The notes under the pieces: generated by a model
The model's input: the letters and a program-made list of their open reading frames with translations, nothing else
Databases searched by the model: none
Told to the model about the DNA's origin: nothing
Translations under genes and position numbers: made by a program
Part shown: positions 41,169-50,263 of the stretch, in pieces
How positions within the stretch are numbered: position 1 is the stretch's first letter
Layout: every line of letters begins with the position of its first letter
Source: Bog-159 sp963785255
Lineage (GTDB): Bacteria > Acidobacteriota > Terriglobia > Bryobacterales > Bryobacteraceae
Length of the DNA: 64,000 nucleotides
Assembly (NCBI GenBank): GCA_963785255.1
Contig: CAWAUR010000010.1
Span: 1-64,000, forward strand
Direction: 5' to 3'

Positions 41169-43841
41169 ATGCACCAGAAACTCACTGAACGTGTTGTCGA
41201 CCTGAACCCGCGCGAAACGTCCGAATGGGAAGAAGCGCTGGAGCAGGTTTTGGATGAAGCCGGACCCGATCGCGCCGCGTTTCTGCTGGAACGCCTTAAC
41301 GAGCAGGCGCGCGCCGCGGGAGCCGAACTGCCTGTGCACCTGAACACGCCGTATGTGAACACCATCCGGCCGGAGCAGGAGGTGCCGTATCCCGGCGACC
41401 GCGCCATGGAACGCCGCCTCAAGAGCCTGACGCGCTGGAACGCCATGGCCATGGTGGTGCGCCAGAACAAATACGATCCCGGCATCGGCGGACATATTTC
41501 CACCTACGCGTCGCTGGCCACGCTGCTTGAAGTGGGCTTCCACCATTTCTTTCACGCCAGCTATGGCGATCAGCCCGGCGACCTCATCTATTTCCAGGGG
41601 CACGCTTCGCCGGGCATTTACGCGCGCGCGTTTCTGGAAGGCCGCCTCACCGAGGAACACCTGCGCAATTTCCGCCACGAGCTGCGTGACAAGCCGGGCT
41701 TGTCGTCCTATCCGCATCCCTGGCTGATGCCCGATTTCTGGCGCTTTCCCACGGTCTCGATGGGCCTCGGCCCTATCAATTCGATTTACCAGGCACGTTT
41801 CATGCGCTATCTGGAAAATCGCGGATTGATTCCGGTGACGCCGCGCAAGATCTGGGCGTTCCTGGGCGACGGCGAGATGGACGAGCCCGAATCCATGGGG
41901 TCGCTCACGCTGGGCTCCCGCGAAAGGCTCGATAACCTGATCTTCGTCATCAACTGCAACCTGCAGCGGCTGGATGGTCCGGTGCGCGGCAACGGCAAGG
42001 TGATCCAGGAGCTGGAAGCGGCGTTTGGCGGCGCCGGCTGGCATGTGATTAAGGTGCTGTGGGGCGAGGATTGGGACCCGCTGCTGGCGCGCGATACGCA
42101 CGGCCTGTTGCAGAAGCGCATGGTCGAAGTGGTGGATGGCGAATGGCAAACCTACGTCACGAAGGACGGCGCGTACTTCCGCAAGAACTTTTTCGGTAAG
42201 TATCCCGAGCTGCTCGATCTGGTGGCGCACCTTAGCGACGACGAACTGATGCGCCTGAAGCGCGGCGGGCACGATCCCAAGAAGGTTTACAACGCGTATA
42301 AGGCGGCCGTGGAGAACATCGGTTCGCCGACGCTGATCCTGGCGCAAACTGTAAAAGGATACGGACTGGGTGAAGCCGGCGAGGGCCGCAACATTACGCA
42401 TCAGCAGAAAAAGCTGAACGAAAACGAGATCGCCCATTTCCGTTCGCGTTTCGAGATTCCCATTCCGGATGAGGCGGCGCGCAACGCTTCGTTCTACCGG
42501 CCGCCTGACGATAGCCCGGAAATCGCGTACCTGCACGAGCGCCGCCGCATTATGGGCGGTTACATGCCTTTTCGCAGCACACCGCCGAGCCACATCGAAG
42601 CGCCTGCGCTCGATACTCTGGCCGAGTCGTTGGCCGGATCGCAAGGCCGCGAAGTATCCACCACCATGGCCTTCGTCCGCATACTGACGCTGCTGCTGAA
42701 GAACCCGTCGATCGGCAAGCGGGTGGTGCCGATTGTGCCCGATGAAGCGCGCACGTTCGGCATGGAATCGCTTTTCCGGCAGTTCGGTATCTATGCCAGC
42801 AAGGGGCAACTCTATAAGCCCCACGATGCCGAGATGTTTCTGTATTACAAGGAGTCGAAAGACGGCCAGATACTTGAGGAAGGGATCACGGAAGCCGGAT
42901 CGATGGCGTCGTTCACCGCGGCGGGCGCGGCGTATACCAACTACCGCACGGAGATGATTCCGTTCTTCATCTATTACTCGATGTTCGGATTCCAGCGCGT
43001 GGGCGACTTGATCTGGGCGTTCGCCGACGCGCGCGGCAAAGGCTTTCTGATGGGCGGCACGGCTGGGCGCACGACTCTTTCCGGCGAGGGCTTGCAGCAC
43101 CAGGATGGCCATAGCTTAGTGCTCGCCAGCACCGTTCCCACGTGCGCCGCGTACGATCCGGCTTACGCTTATGAGATCGCGGTAATCGTGCAGGATGGCA
43201 TTCGCCGCATGTATCAGCAGCAGGAAGATAGGTTCTACTATCTGACTCTGTATAACGAGAACTATGCCATGCCACCGATGCCGGAAGGTGTGACGGATGG
43301 CATTCTTAAGGGTATTTACCGCTTTAAAGCCGCCGCCGAGGGACAGGCTAAGGTGCAGTTATTCGGCAGCGGCCCGATTTTGAACGAGGCATTGCGCGCG
43401 CAGACTATCCTGGCGGATAAGTACGGAGTTCCGGCGGATGTGTGGAGTGTTACGAGTTACAACGAGTTACGCCGCGATGCATTGCGCATGGAGCGCTGGA
43501 ACCGTCTGCATCCCGGCGAGCCCGCGCAGCAGCCTTATATTCGACAGGCGCTAGAGGGCGCGGCAGGTCCCATTGTGGCGGCGACTGATTATATGAAGAT
43601 CGTGCCCGACCAGATCGCGCCGTGGCTGCCGGGGCGCATGGAAACGCTGGGCACCGATGGATTCGGGCGCAGCGACAATCGCGAGTATCTGCGGCGGCAC
43701 TTCGAGATCAATGCGGAATCCATCGCGGCGGCGGCGCTTTCGCGTCTGGCGCGGGACGGGCAGTTTCCGGCGGAGCGCGCCACGGCGGCGTTCGGCGAGC
43801 TTGGCGTGAGTACGGAGAAGGTAGACGCAGCGCGCGCGTGA
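41169..43841 (+). CDS. aceE: pyruvate dehydrogenase E1 component, homodimeric type
   Basis: 890 residues from ATG at 41169 (MHQKLTERVVDLNPRETSEWEEALEQVLDEAG); open sequence further upstream contains the repeat and is not part of it. Thiamine diphosphate enzyme that decarboxylates pyruvate and acetylates the lipoyl group of E2. TPP motif GDGEMDEPESMGSL to LIFVINCNLQRLDGPV (about 235-280), the flexible loop GEGRNITHQQKKLNENE and the C-terminal transketolase-like domain (YKPHDAEMFLYYKESKDGQILEEGITEAGS) are intact. No E2 (aceF) or E3 (lpd) gene is adjacent. Confidence 0.96.
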   Translation: MHQKLTERVVDLNPRETSEWEEALEQVLDEAGPDRAAFLLERLNEQARAAGAELPVHLNTPYVNTIRPEQEVPYPGDRAMERRLKSLTRWNAMAMVVRQNKYDPGIGGHISTYASLATLLEVGFHHFFHASYGDQPGDLIYFQGHASPGIYARAFLEGRLTEEHLRNFRHELRDKPGLSSYPHPWLMPDFWRFPTVSMGLGPINSIYQARFMRYLENRGLIPVTPRKIWAFLGDGEMDEPESMGSLTLGSRERLDNLIFVINCNLQRLDGPVRGNGKVIQELEAAFGGAGWHVIKVLWGEDWDPLLARDTHGLLQKRMVEVVDGEWQTYVTKDGAYFRKNFFGKYPELLDLVAHLSDDELMRLKRGGHDPKKVYNAYKAAVENIGSPTLILAQTVKGYGLGEAGEGRNITHQQKKLNENEIAHFRSRFEIPIPDEAARNASFYRPPDDSPEIAYLHERRRIMGGYMPFRSTPPSHIEAPALDTLAESLAGSQGREVSTTMAFVRILTLLLKNPSIGKRVVPIVPDEARTFGMESLFRQFGIYASKGQLYKPHDAEMFLYYKESKDGQILEEGITEAGSMASFTAAGAAYTNYRTEMIPFFIYYSMFGFQRVGDLIWAFADARGKGFLMGGTAGRTTLSGEGLQHQDGHSLVLASTVPTCAAYDPAYAYEIAVIVQDGIRRMYQQQEDRFYYLTLYNENYAMPPMPEGVTDGILKGIYRFKAAAEGQAKVQLFGSGPILNEALRAQTILADKYGVPADVWSVTSYNELRRDALRMERWNRLHPGEPAQQPYIRQALEGAAGPIVAATDYMKIVPDQIAPWLPGRMETLGTDGFGRSDNREYLRRHFEINAESIAAAALSRLARDGQFPAERATAAFGELGVSTEKVDAARA

Positions 43842-43859
43842 TCCAGGCGACCGCTGCGG

Positions 43860-43882
43860 ACAGGCCGGGAGGCCTGTCCTAC
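43860..43882. repeat. short palindrome ACAGGCC..GGCCTGT, second copy
   Basis: ACAGGCC-GGGA-GGCCTGT then CCTAC, 18 bp after the aceE stop. Equal to 39240-39262 with one difference. It may end aceE transcription. Confidence 0.55.
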
Positions 43883-43944
43883 CCAGTACTGCTATTTTCG
43901 GCCGGTAAGGCCGAAGCACTCCGACTAGTATTATCCTGAGCGGC

Positions 43945-46140
43945 ATGAAGAATCTTGTGTGGACGGCGTGTGCCTTCGCGATGCTGGCGAGCGCGCAGCC
44001 CCAGGAGGTCGTGCTGCATAATTTCGGAAGCCTGCCGGCGGGATCGCATGGCGCGAATCCTAATGCCGGCGTGGTCCGCGATGCGAAGGGCAATCTCTAC
44101 GGGACAACTGTGAACGGCGGCGCGTCCAACTACGGCGCGGTTTACAAGATAGATGCCGTCGGCCACGAGAAGGTGCTCTACAGCTTCGCGGGGCTGTACG
44201 CGGTCGGAGGGGCGAGCCCTTATGCCGGCGTGATCCTGGACTCTGAAGGCAACTTATACGGGACTACTCCGGGCTCCGGATATTACAACGCGGGAGTCGT
44301 TTACAAGGTGGATACGAAGGGCCAGGAGACTGTGCTCTACCACCTCTGCCAATTGAATGATTGCGCCGACGGCGAGACGCCTTCCTCCGGCGTAGTCCGC
44401 GATTCCGCCGGAAATCTGTACGGCGTAACCTCCCGGGGCGGCGCGTCGAACGTGGGCGTGGTTTACAAAATCGACCCGACCGGCGTGGAGACGGTGCTCT
44501 ACAGGTTCACGGGCGGAGCCGACGGTTCGGGCCCCAATAGCTTGATCCGCGATGAGGCGGGCAACCTTTTCGGGACCACCGCCAGCGGCGGCTCGGGGAG
44601 GCAGGGCGTGGTCTTCAAGGTGGATACGGCGGGCCAGGAATCGGTGGTCTATTATTTTGGCCCGGGCGATGGAGAGACGCCCGTGGGAGTCACACGCGAT
44701 GCGGCGGGTAACTTGTACGGTGCGACTACGTCCGGCGGTTATCCGGCGAATGCGGGCACCGTATTCAAAATATATGCATCGGGAATCGAGCGGAATCTAT
44801 ACGCCTTCAAGGGCGAGTCCGATGGCGGGAATCCGGCCGCAGGTGTAGTGTTGGACGCCGCGGGTAACTTGTACGGCACCACCACTCACGGGGGCAGCGG
44901 CAACGCGGGCGTGGTGTACAAAGTGGATCCCGCGGGCCAGGAGACAGTGATCTACGCCTTCAACGGGACTGGCGGGTCGTTACCTGTGTCAGGTGTGGTA
45001 CTGGATGCGGAAGGCAACTTATACGGAACTACGCCATCGCCTAGTCTTGGCGTCGTGTATAAGATCGACACGGCGGGCCAGGAGACGGTGCTGACTGACT
45101 TCATGCCTACTGCGCCGCCCGATGGAGCGTATCCCTCAGGCACCCTCACCATGTCAGCAGGCGAGTTATACGGAGTCACGTCCGAGGGCGGCGCGGCGGC
45201 TTATGGCACGGTTTATAAGTTGGATAACTCGGGCCGCGAAACGGTGCTGTATGATTTCGTGGGCGGCGCAAACGGCGATTATCCGAGTGGGAACGTCACG
45301 TTCGATACCGCTGGCAATATCTACGGAACGGCGGGCGGCGGCAGCGCGGGACAAGGGATCGTCTTCAAACTGGACCCGGCCGGAGAGGAGTCGGTTCTCT
45401 ACTCCTTCACTGGCGGGACTGATGGGGGCACGCCTTCCTCGGTGGTCCTTGATAACGAGGGGAATCTGTACGGTACGGCATCAACCGGCGGATTCGGCCA
45501 TGGAGTCATTTTCAAGATCGATACGACAGGCCACGAGACGGTGCTCCATAACTTCGGAGGCGATACCTTTGGCGACGACCCCGCGGGAGTGACGCGCGAT
45601 GCGGCGGGCAACTTATACGGGACTACTTACTACGGCGGCGTGGCTAACGTTGGGATTGTGTACATGCTGGATGCGGCAAGGCGCTTCACCATTCTGCACA
45701 GCTTTACAGGAGGGGCCGATGGCGCGATTCCCAATGCCGGCCTGATCCTCGACAGCGAAGGCAATCTCTACGGTACTGCGCAGGGCGGCGGCGCATCGGG
45801 TGTGGGCGTAGTCTTCAAACTCGATTCGGCGGGAGACGAGACTGTGCTGTATAACTTCTGCAGTCAAGTCAACTGCACCGATGGAGCGATACCGTCAACT
45901 GGCGTCGTCCGCGATGCGGCGGGCAATCTGTATGGGACGACATCCAACGAATATGGGTACAACTTCGGTCCGGGCCAGGTCTACATGCTCGATGCGAGCG
46001 GCCAGGAGACCGTACTCTGGACCTTCACCGGACTGGCGATCCCGAATGGCGTGATTCGCGATCCGGCCGGGAATCTGTTCGGGACCAGTGGCTATGGCGG
46101 GACGAAGTCTGGCGGACTCGCCTTCAAGATAATTCCGTGA
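43945..46140 (+). CDS. large GloVer-repeat secreted protein
   Basis: 731 residues with signal peptide (MKNLVWTACAFAMLASAQ). About 16 repeats of 38-45 residues: D.AGNLYGTT..GG..N.GVVYK(V/I)D..G.ETVLY.F.GG.DG..P..GV. The repeats are regular to the end, with no other domain, so the protein is a long beta-repeat solenoid or a double propeller. It is probably exported to the cell surface or medium. It differs from the one at 39781-40998 in repeat wording (YKVDTAGQET rather than PPAxPGGTWTE). Confidence 0.88.
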   Translation: MKNLVWTACAFAMLASAQPQEVVLHNFGSLPAGSHGANPNAGVVRDAKGNLYGTTVNGGASNYGAVYKIDAVGHEKVLYSFAGLYAVGGASPYAGVILDSEGNLYGTTPGSGYYNAGVVYKVDTKGQETVLYHLCQLNDCADGETPSSGVVRDSAGNLYGVTSRGGASNVGVVYKIDPTGVETVLYRFTGGADGSGPNSLIRDEAGNLFGTTASGGSGRQGVVFKVDTAGQESVVYYFGPGDGETPVGVTRDAAGNLYGATTSGGYPANAGTVFKIYASGIERNLYAFKGESDGGNPAAGVVLDAAGNLYGTTTHGGSGNAGVVYKVDPAGQETVIYAFNGTGGSLPVSGVVLDAEGNLYGTTPSPSLGVVYKIDTAGQETVLTDFMPTAPPDGAYPSGTLTMSAGELYGVTSEGGAAAYGTVYKLDNSGRETVLYDFVGGANGDYPSGNVTFDTAGNIYGTAGGGSAGQGIVFKLDPAGEESVLYSFTGGTDGGTPSSVVLDNEGNLYGTASTGGFGHGVIFKIDTTGHETVLHNFGGDTFGDDPAGVTRDAAGNLYGTTYYGGVANVGIVYMLDAARRFTILHSFTGGADGAIPNAGLILDSEGNLYGTAQGGGASGVGVVFKLDSAGDETVLYNFCSQVNCTDGAIPSTGVVRDAAGNLYGTTSNEYGYNFGPGQVYMLDASGQETVLWTFTGLAIPNGVIRDPAGNLFGTSGYGGTKSGGLAFKIIP

Positions 46141-46168
46141 TCGCCGTTCAGGGTAAAATGAAGCGAGT

Positions 46169-46750
46169 ATGAGCGCTTCCACCAAGTTGATTACCTACGA
46201 AGATTCTCTGGCGATGCCTGAGAATAAGCTGGAGGAAATCGTACATGGTGAAAGTAGAATCATGCCTCCGGCCAGCCCGAATCATTCCGATCTCTTGGAT
46301 GCGTTGTCGGATATCCTGAAGGGGCAACTGGACCGGCGCGAATATGCTGTGAAGGTCTCCGCGGCCGGCCTGGGAATTGAACGATCGCCGCTGACATATC
46401 GCGTTCCCGATCTGATGGTTTTCCGGCAGGAAGCGCGCCGGCAGGACCGCGCCAGAACCGCTGAGAGTGATCCATACATCTGGGCGGTTCCCGAGCTGAT
46501 CGTCGAATGCCTTTCGCCTTCCAATCGCAAGGGCCCGATGCGGGAACTGCTCGCCGATTATGCGCAAATCGCGGTACCGGAACTGTGGTTACTCGATCCG
46601 GCCTTGCCGCAGTTCGCTTCCTACCGCTTCGAGTCGGGATCGCTTTGCCACTGGGAAACAAAACGCGACGGTCCAGTAACTCCGCTCCTGCTGGCAAACG
46701 TAACCGTCGATCTTGCGGAGTTATGGGCTGCGTTTAAAGGCACAATATGA
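46169..46750 (+). CDS. Uma2-family endonuclease, tandem copy 1
   Basis: 193 residues of the Uma2 (DUF820) family, PD-(D/E)xK nuclease fold of unknown role. Core: LGIERSPLTYRVPDLMVF (catalytic Asp at about 83), WAVPELIVECLSPSNRKGPMRELLADYAQIAVPELWLLDP (Glu and Lys). The N-terminal 35 residues (TKLITYEDSLAMPENKLEEIVHGESRIMPP) are nearly the same in all four copies. The stop overlaps the next start as ATGA. Confidence 0.9.
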   Translation: MSASTKLITYEDSLAMPENKLEEIVHGESRIMPPASPNHSDLLDALSDILKGQLDRREYAVKVSAAGLGIERSPLTYRVPDLMVFRQEARRQDRARTAESDPYIWAVPELIVECLSPSNRKGPMRELLADYAQIAVPELWLLDPALPQFASYRFESGSLCHWETKRDGPVTPLLLANVTVDLAELWAAFKGTI

Positions 46751-47334
46751 ACACGGGCGCGCCAACCAAACTCATTACGTACGAAGATTCTCTGACAATG
46801 CCGGAGAATAAACTCGAGGAAATCGTACATGGTGAGAGTAGAATTATGCCCCCGCCGACGCGGCGCCATGCGTTCGTGATTCAGACGCTCGCTCGCATCC
46901 TCGCCATGCAACTCGACCGGCGGGAGTATTTTGTTCTCTGCACGGAGGTCGGACTCGGGATCGAGCGCGCGCCGTTCACCTACCGAATTCCGGACTTGAT
47001 GGTGATTCGGGTTGCGGCGCTACGCAGAGACCGTCTGGAAACGGGCGATGCCGATCCCTATATCTGGGCGGTGCCCGAGTTGGTCGTCGAGTGCCTTTCG
47101 CCCTCCAATCGCAAGGGGGCGGTCCAGGAGTTAATGGCCGACTATGAGCGAATCGCGGTTCCTGAAGTCTGGCTTCTCGATCCGGCCATGCGCCAGTTCA
47201 CGTCTTACTGCTTTGAATCCGGATCGCTTCGCCAAGGGGAGACAAAACAGGATGGACAGGTTACTTCATTCCTTCTACCTACTATGACCGTCGAGCTCGC
47301 GGATTTGTGGGCGGCGTTTGAAGGCGTTATATGA
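46747..47334 (+). CDS. Uma2-family endonuclease, tandem copy 2
   Basis: 195 residues, same layout: LGIERAPFTYRIPDLMVI, WAVPELVVECLSPSNRKGAVQELMADYERIAVPEVWLLDP. ATGA overlaps at both ends, so the copies are translated in a chain. It differs most from its neighbours in the segment at residues 45-70, which may set specificity, and in the C-terminal strand. Confidence 0.9.
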   Translation: MNTGAPTKLITYEDSLTMPENKLEEIVHGESRIMPPPTRRHAFVIQTLARILAMQLDRREYFVLCTEVGLGIERAPFTYRIPDLMVIRVAALRRDRLETGDADPYIWAVPELVVECLSPSNRKGAVQELMADYERIAVPEVWLLDPAMRQFTSYCFESGSLRQGETKQDGQVTSFLLPTMTVELADLWAAFEGVI

Positions 47335-47918
47335 ACACGGGCGCGCCAAGCAAGCTCATCACGTACGAAGACTCTCTGTCGATGCCTGAGAATAAGCTTG
47401 AGGAAATCGTACATGGCGAGAGTAGAATCATGCCTCCGCCCACTTTTTACCATGCGCTGCTGCTTCGTCGAATGTCCGAGCTACTCCAGGCGCAAATGGA
47501 CCCGCCCGCGTACAAGCTATTCGGCGGGGATGTAGGTCTGGGAATCGAACGCACACCCTTGACCTGCCGGATCCCCGATCTGATGGTGTATCGGGCGGAG
47601 GCGCTCTGGCAGGGCAGAGCGCGCGTTGCCGCTGACGATCCGTATGTTTGGACTCCTCCGGACTTACTCGTCGAGTGCCTGTCACCCGCGAATCGCAAGG
47701 GTGCGGTGCGGGAGTTATTGGCGGATTACGAGAAGGTAGCTGTACCAGAGGTCTGGCTGCTCGATCCTGCATTGCCTCGCTATACCTCTTATCGCTTCGA
47801 ATCTGGGTCGCTGAAGGAGTGGCAGGCTAAACAGCGGGGCGAAGTAACTCTACGTATGCTATCTAACATAACCGTCGACCTCGGCGAGTTGTGGGCAGCG
47901 TTTGCGGGTCAAAGGTGA
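47331..47918 (+). CDS. Uma2-family endonuclease, tandem copy 3
   Basis: 195 residues: LGIERTPLTCRIPDLMVY, WTPPDLLVECLSPANRKGAVRELLADYEKVAVPEVWLLDP. Its N-terminus (MNTGAPSKLITYEDSLSMPENKLEEIVHGE) is almost that of copy 2. Followed by copy 4 after two bases. Confidence 0.9.
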   Translation: MNTGAPSKLITYEDSLSMPENKLEEIVHGESRIMPPPTFYHALLLRRMSELLQAQMDPPAYKLFGGDVGLGIERTPLTCRIPDLMVYRAEALWQGRARVAADDPYVWTPPDLLVECLSPANRKGAVRELLADYEKVAVPEVWLLDPALPRYTSYRFESGSLKEWQAKQRGEVTLRMLSNITVDLGELWAAFAGQR

Positions 47919-47920
47919 AG

Positions 47921-48505
47921 ATGGACACTCCCACCAAATTGATTACTTACGAAGATTCTCTGACAATGCCTGAGAATAGGTTCGAGGAAATCGTACATGG
48001 TGAGAGTAGAGTTATGCCGCCTCCGATCAAGAGACACGCTGAATTGATCAGAAAGCTCGCTAGAATTCTGGAGAAGCGGCTTGACGACGATCGCTACGAA
48101 GTACTGAGGGAAGGCTCCGGATTGGGAATCGAGCGTGTTCCATTGACGTATCGCATCCCCGACCTGATGGTATTTCAGGCTGAGACGTTGTATCGGGATC
48201 TTGCAGAGACCGCGAAAAACGATCCCTACATCTGGGCGACTCCCGAGCTGATCGTCGAATGCCTGTCGCCTTCGAACCGCAAAGGTTCGATTCGAGAATT
48301 ACTCGCCGACTATGCGCAGATCGCCGCGCCTGAAGTTTGGTTGCTCGATCCCAAGAAGAAGGAGTGCGCATGTTACCGCTATGAGTCGGGTGCGATGCGC
48401 GCGTACCCGGCCGTTAGCCACGGCGTGATCGCTCCGCTGCTCCTGCCCAACGCGTCCGTGGACCTGGAAGCGTTGTGGACCGCCTTTCACGGCCAAATGA
48501 AGTAA
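47921..48505 (+). CDS. Uma2-family endonuclease, tandem copy 4
   Basis: 194 residues from ATG at 47921 (MDTPTKLITYEDSLTMPENRFEEIVHGES); the frame opens ten codons earlier inside copy 3. Core LGIERVPLTYRIPDLMVF and WATPELIVECLSPSNRKGSIRELLADYAQIAAPEVWLLDP. The active-site residues of the fold are kept in all four copies, so none looks dead. The reason for the array is unknown. Confidence 0.9.
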   Translation: MDTPTKLITYEDSLTMPENRFEEIVHGESRVMPPPIKRHAELIRKLARILEKRLDDDRYEVLREGSGLGIERVPLTYRIPDLMVFQAETLYRDLAETAKNDPYIWATPELIVECLSPSNRKGSIRELLADYAQIAAPEVWLLDPKKKECACYRYESGAMRAYPAVSHGVIAPLLLPNASVDLEALWTAFHGQMK

Positions 48506-48523
48506 GTATGTCAGGCACCGCTA

Positions 48524-48829
48524 CTATTTCTCCGCCGGCAGCATCCGCACATTCACTGCTTCGGGCTTCAGATAGAGATCCAACTTAGTCTCCACCGACA
48601 CTCGGTCGCCGGCTTTGATCTTGTCCCGCTTGATCTTTTGCTTGCCGTCGTAGTAATGCGTCTTATGTGTGATGGATATGTCGAGGTCGTCCTGATCGGG
48701 ACGGGCCAGGCTGAGATGGGTAGCTGTGATCTCGCGCACGGTTCCCGTGAAGCTGGCCAGCGGCTGATCTGACTGTTGCGCGATGGCCGCCAGGCATGCG
48801 ATGGACATGAGAATGACAAGCGTCCGCAT
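48524..48829 (-). CDS. hypothetical secreted protein (DUF5666-like)
   Basis: 101 residues, signal peptide MRTLVILMSIACLAAIAQ, then a small beta-barrel-like sequence: FTGTVREITATHLSLARPDQDDLDISITHKTHYYDGKQKIKRDKIKAGDRVSVETK. The pattern of a G-x-V start and AGDRVxV is that of DUF5666/OB-like periplasmic proteins. Family not certain. Confidence 0.65.
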   Translation of the reverse strand: MRTLVILMSIACLAAIAQQSDQPLASFTGTVREITATHLSLARPDQDDLDISITHKTHYYDGKQKIKRDKIKAGDRVSVETKLDLYLKPEAVNVRMLPAEK

Positions 48830-48856
48830 CGGAAACCATCATATCTTAAGCATGCC

Positions 48857-48901
48857 GGCAGGCGGCTTGCGAGGCCGCCTTAGGCAGAGTGCCTGCCCCA
48901 C
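48857..48901 (+). repeat. dispersed twin-hairpin repeat, copy 6
   Basis: GGCAGGCGGCTTGCGAGGCCGCC part (one mismatch in the first stem), then TTAGGCAGAGTGCCTGCCCCAC. It lies between the divergent DUF5666-like and NAT genes, 25 bp before the NAT start. Confidence 0.65.
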
Positions 48902-48925
48902 AATTGCCTCTGCTAAGCTAGCGGC

Positions 48926-49675
48926 TTGGACGTTTCCGCTTATCTGCGCCGCCTCGGTTACGCGGCTCCACTTGACGTGTCGCCCGATACGCTGCGCGCC
49001 CTGCATTTGGCGCACCTCTACACGGTGCCCTTTGAGAACCTGGACATTCATCTCGGCCGCACTTTGTCGCTGGATAGCGGCGCGCTCTTCGATAAGATCG
49101 TCACACGGCGGCGCGGCGGCCTCTGCTTCGAATTGAACGGCCTGCTCGCCGAACTTCTCTGCGAACTGGGCTTCCGCGTCACCACGCTCTCCGCGGAAGT
49201 CGCACGGCAGTCGGGCGGCTACAGTCCACCCTTCGATCACCTCGCACTACGGGTGGATCTCGACGAACCCTGGCTCGTGGACGTTGGTTTCGGTAACGGC
49301 TTCCGCCTGCCTCTGCGGCTTAACGAAGCTACTGCTCAGCCGCAGGGCAGTTCCGCCTACCTGATCGTCGCCGATGGCGATTCCCGAATCCTGCTGCGTG
49401 CCGATGCCGGCGGCGACTGGACACCCCAATACCGTTTCACGCTCCAACCGCACACGCTCACCGAATTCGCAGAGCGTTGCCGCTTCCATCAAACCTCGCC
49501 CGAATCCCACTTCACCCAGGGCCGCATTTGTACCCTGGCAACGGCCGAAGGTCGCGTGACCCTCAGCGGTACGCGGCTCATCATCACTACGCCAGACGGA
49601 AGGACGGAAACCGATCTCACGAGCGAGGCCGAGTACGCCGCCGCCCTGCGGGAGCGATTCGGAGTGATAGAATAA
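48926..49675 (+). CDS. arylamine N-acetyltransferase
   Basis: 249 residues. Transfers acetyl from acetyl-CoA to arylamines or hydrazines by a Cys-His-Asp triad. The triad is visible: RRGGLCFELNGLLAELL (Cys about 70), PPFDHLALRVDL (His about 106) and WLVDVGFGNGF (Asp about 121). N-terminal YLRRLGYAAPLDVSPDTLRALHLAHLYTVPFENLDIHLGR is typical. TTG start at 48926 without an obvious ribosome site. Physiological substrate unknown. The nuoB gene follows after 21 bp. Confidence 0.93.
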   Translation: MDVSAYLRRLGYAAPLDVSPDTLRALHLAHLYTVPFENLDIHLGRTLSLDSGALFDKIVTRRRGGLCFELNGLLAELLCELGFRVTTLSAEVARQSGGYSPPFDHLALRVDLDEPWLVDVGFGNGFRLPLRLNEATAQPQGSSAYLIVADGDSRILLRADAGGDWTPQYRFTLQPHTLTEFAERCRFHQTSPESHFTQGRICTLATAEGRVTLSGTRLIITTPDGRTETDLTSEAEYAAALRERFGVIE

Positions 49676-49696
49676 CGATTTCAGGGGAGGGCTTCG

Positions 49697-50263
49697 GTGG
49701 CATCCTTTATTCAGAACCAGTTCGATAGCAACATCGTCACCACGTCGGTCGATTACGTGTTCAACTGGGCGCGCAAATCGGCTTTGTGGCCGCTGACATT
49801 CGGCCTGGCCTGCTGCGCCATCGAGATGATCGCCTCCAGTACTTCGCGCTTCGATATCGCGCGCTTCGGCGCGGAAGTCTTTCGCCCCAGCCCGCGCCAG
49901 TCGGACTTGATGATCGTGGCCGGCACCGTCACCCTGAAGATGGGGCCGGTCCTGAAGCGCATCTGGGATCAGATGCCCGATCCCAAGTGGTGCATCTCCA
50001 TGGGTGCCTGCTCCAGCGTGGGCGGGCCGTTCAACACCTATGCCGTGTTGCAGGGCGTGGATAAGATCGTGCCGGTGGATGTGTATGTCACCGGCTGCCC
50101 GCCGCGGCCGGAGAATCTCTTCTACGCGCTGCTCAAGCTGCAAGACAAAATCGATCAGATGACCACGCTGGTGAAGCGGCCCACCGAAGTTAGGCTCGAT
50201 GAATCCATGCTCGAACAGTTCAAAGAGCAAGTGATGATCTCGCAGATTCAGAAGCCGGCGTAG
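49697..50263 (+). CDS. nuoB: NADH-quinone oxidoreductase subunit B
   Basis: 188 residues. Subunit of complex I holding Fe-S cluster N2. The four cysteine ligands are visible in LACCAIEM, SMGACSSVGG and VTGCPPRPE. It starts with GTG after GGGAGGG. Most genomes keep nuoB in the nuo operon; here no other nuo gene is present and it sits between NAT and pgeF. Many acidobacteria do have extra, scattered nuo genes. Sequence and length look functional. Confidence 0.95.
   Translation: MASFIQNQFDSNIVTTSVDYVFNWARKSALWPLTFGLACCAIEMIASSTSRFDIARFGAEVFRPSPRQSDLMIVAGTVTLKMGPVLKRIWDQMPDPKWCISMGACSSVGGPFNTYAVLQGVDKIVPVDVYVTGCPPRPENLFYALLKLQDKIDQMTTLVKRPTEVRLDESMLEQFKEQVMISQIQKPA

Noticed and set aside
40986..43112. 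A 708-codon open frame on the reverse strand
   Set aside because: It is the complement of aceE, rich in His, Arg and Gln with no motif, and runs through the repeat and the GloVer start. It is a GC-rich shadow frame.
46169..48505. Uma2 array as transposon-encoded genes
   Set aside because: No inverted ends, transposase or target duplication is visible around the array.
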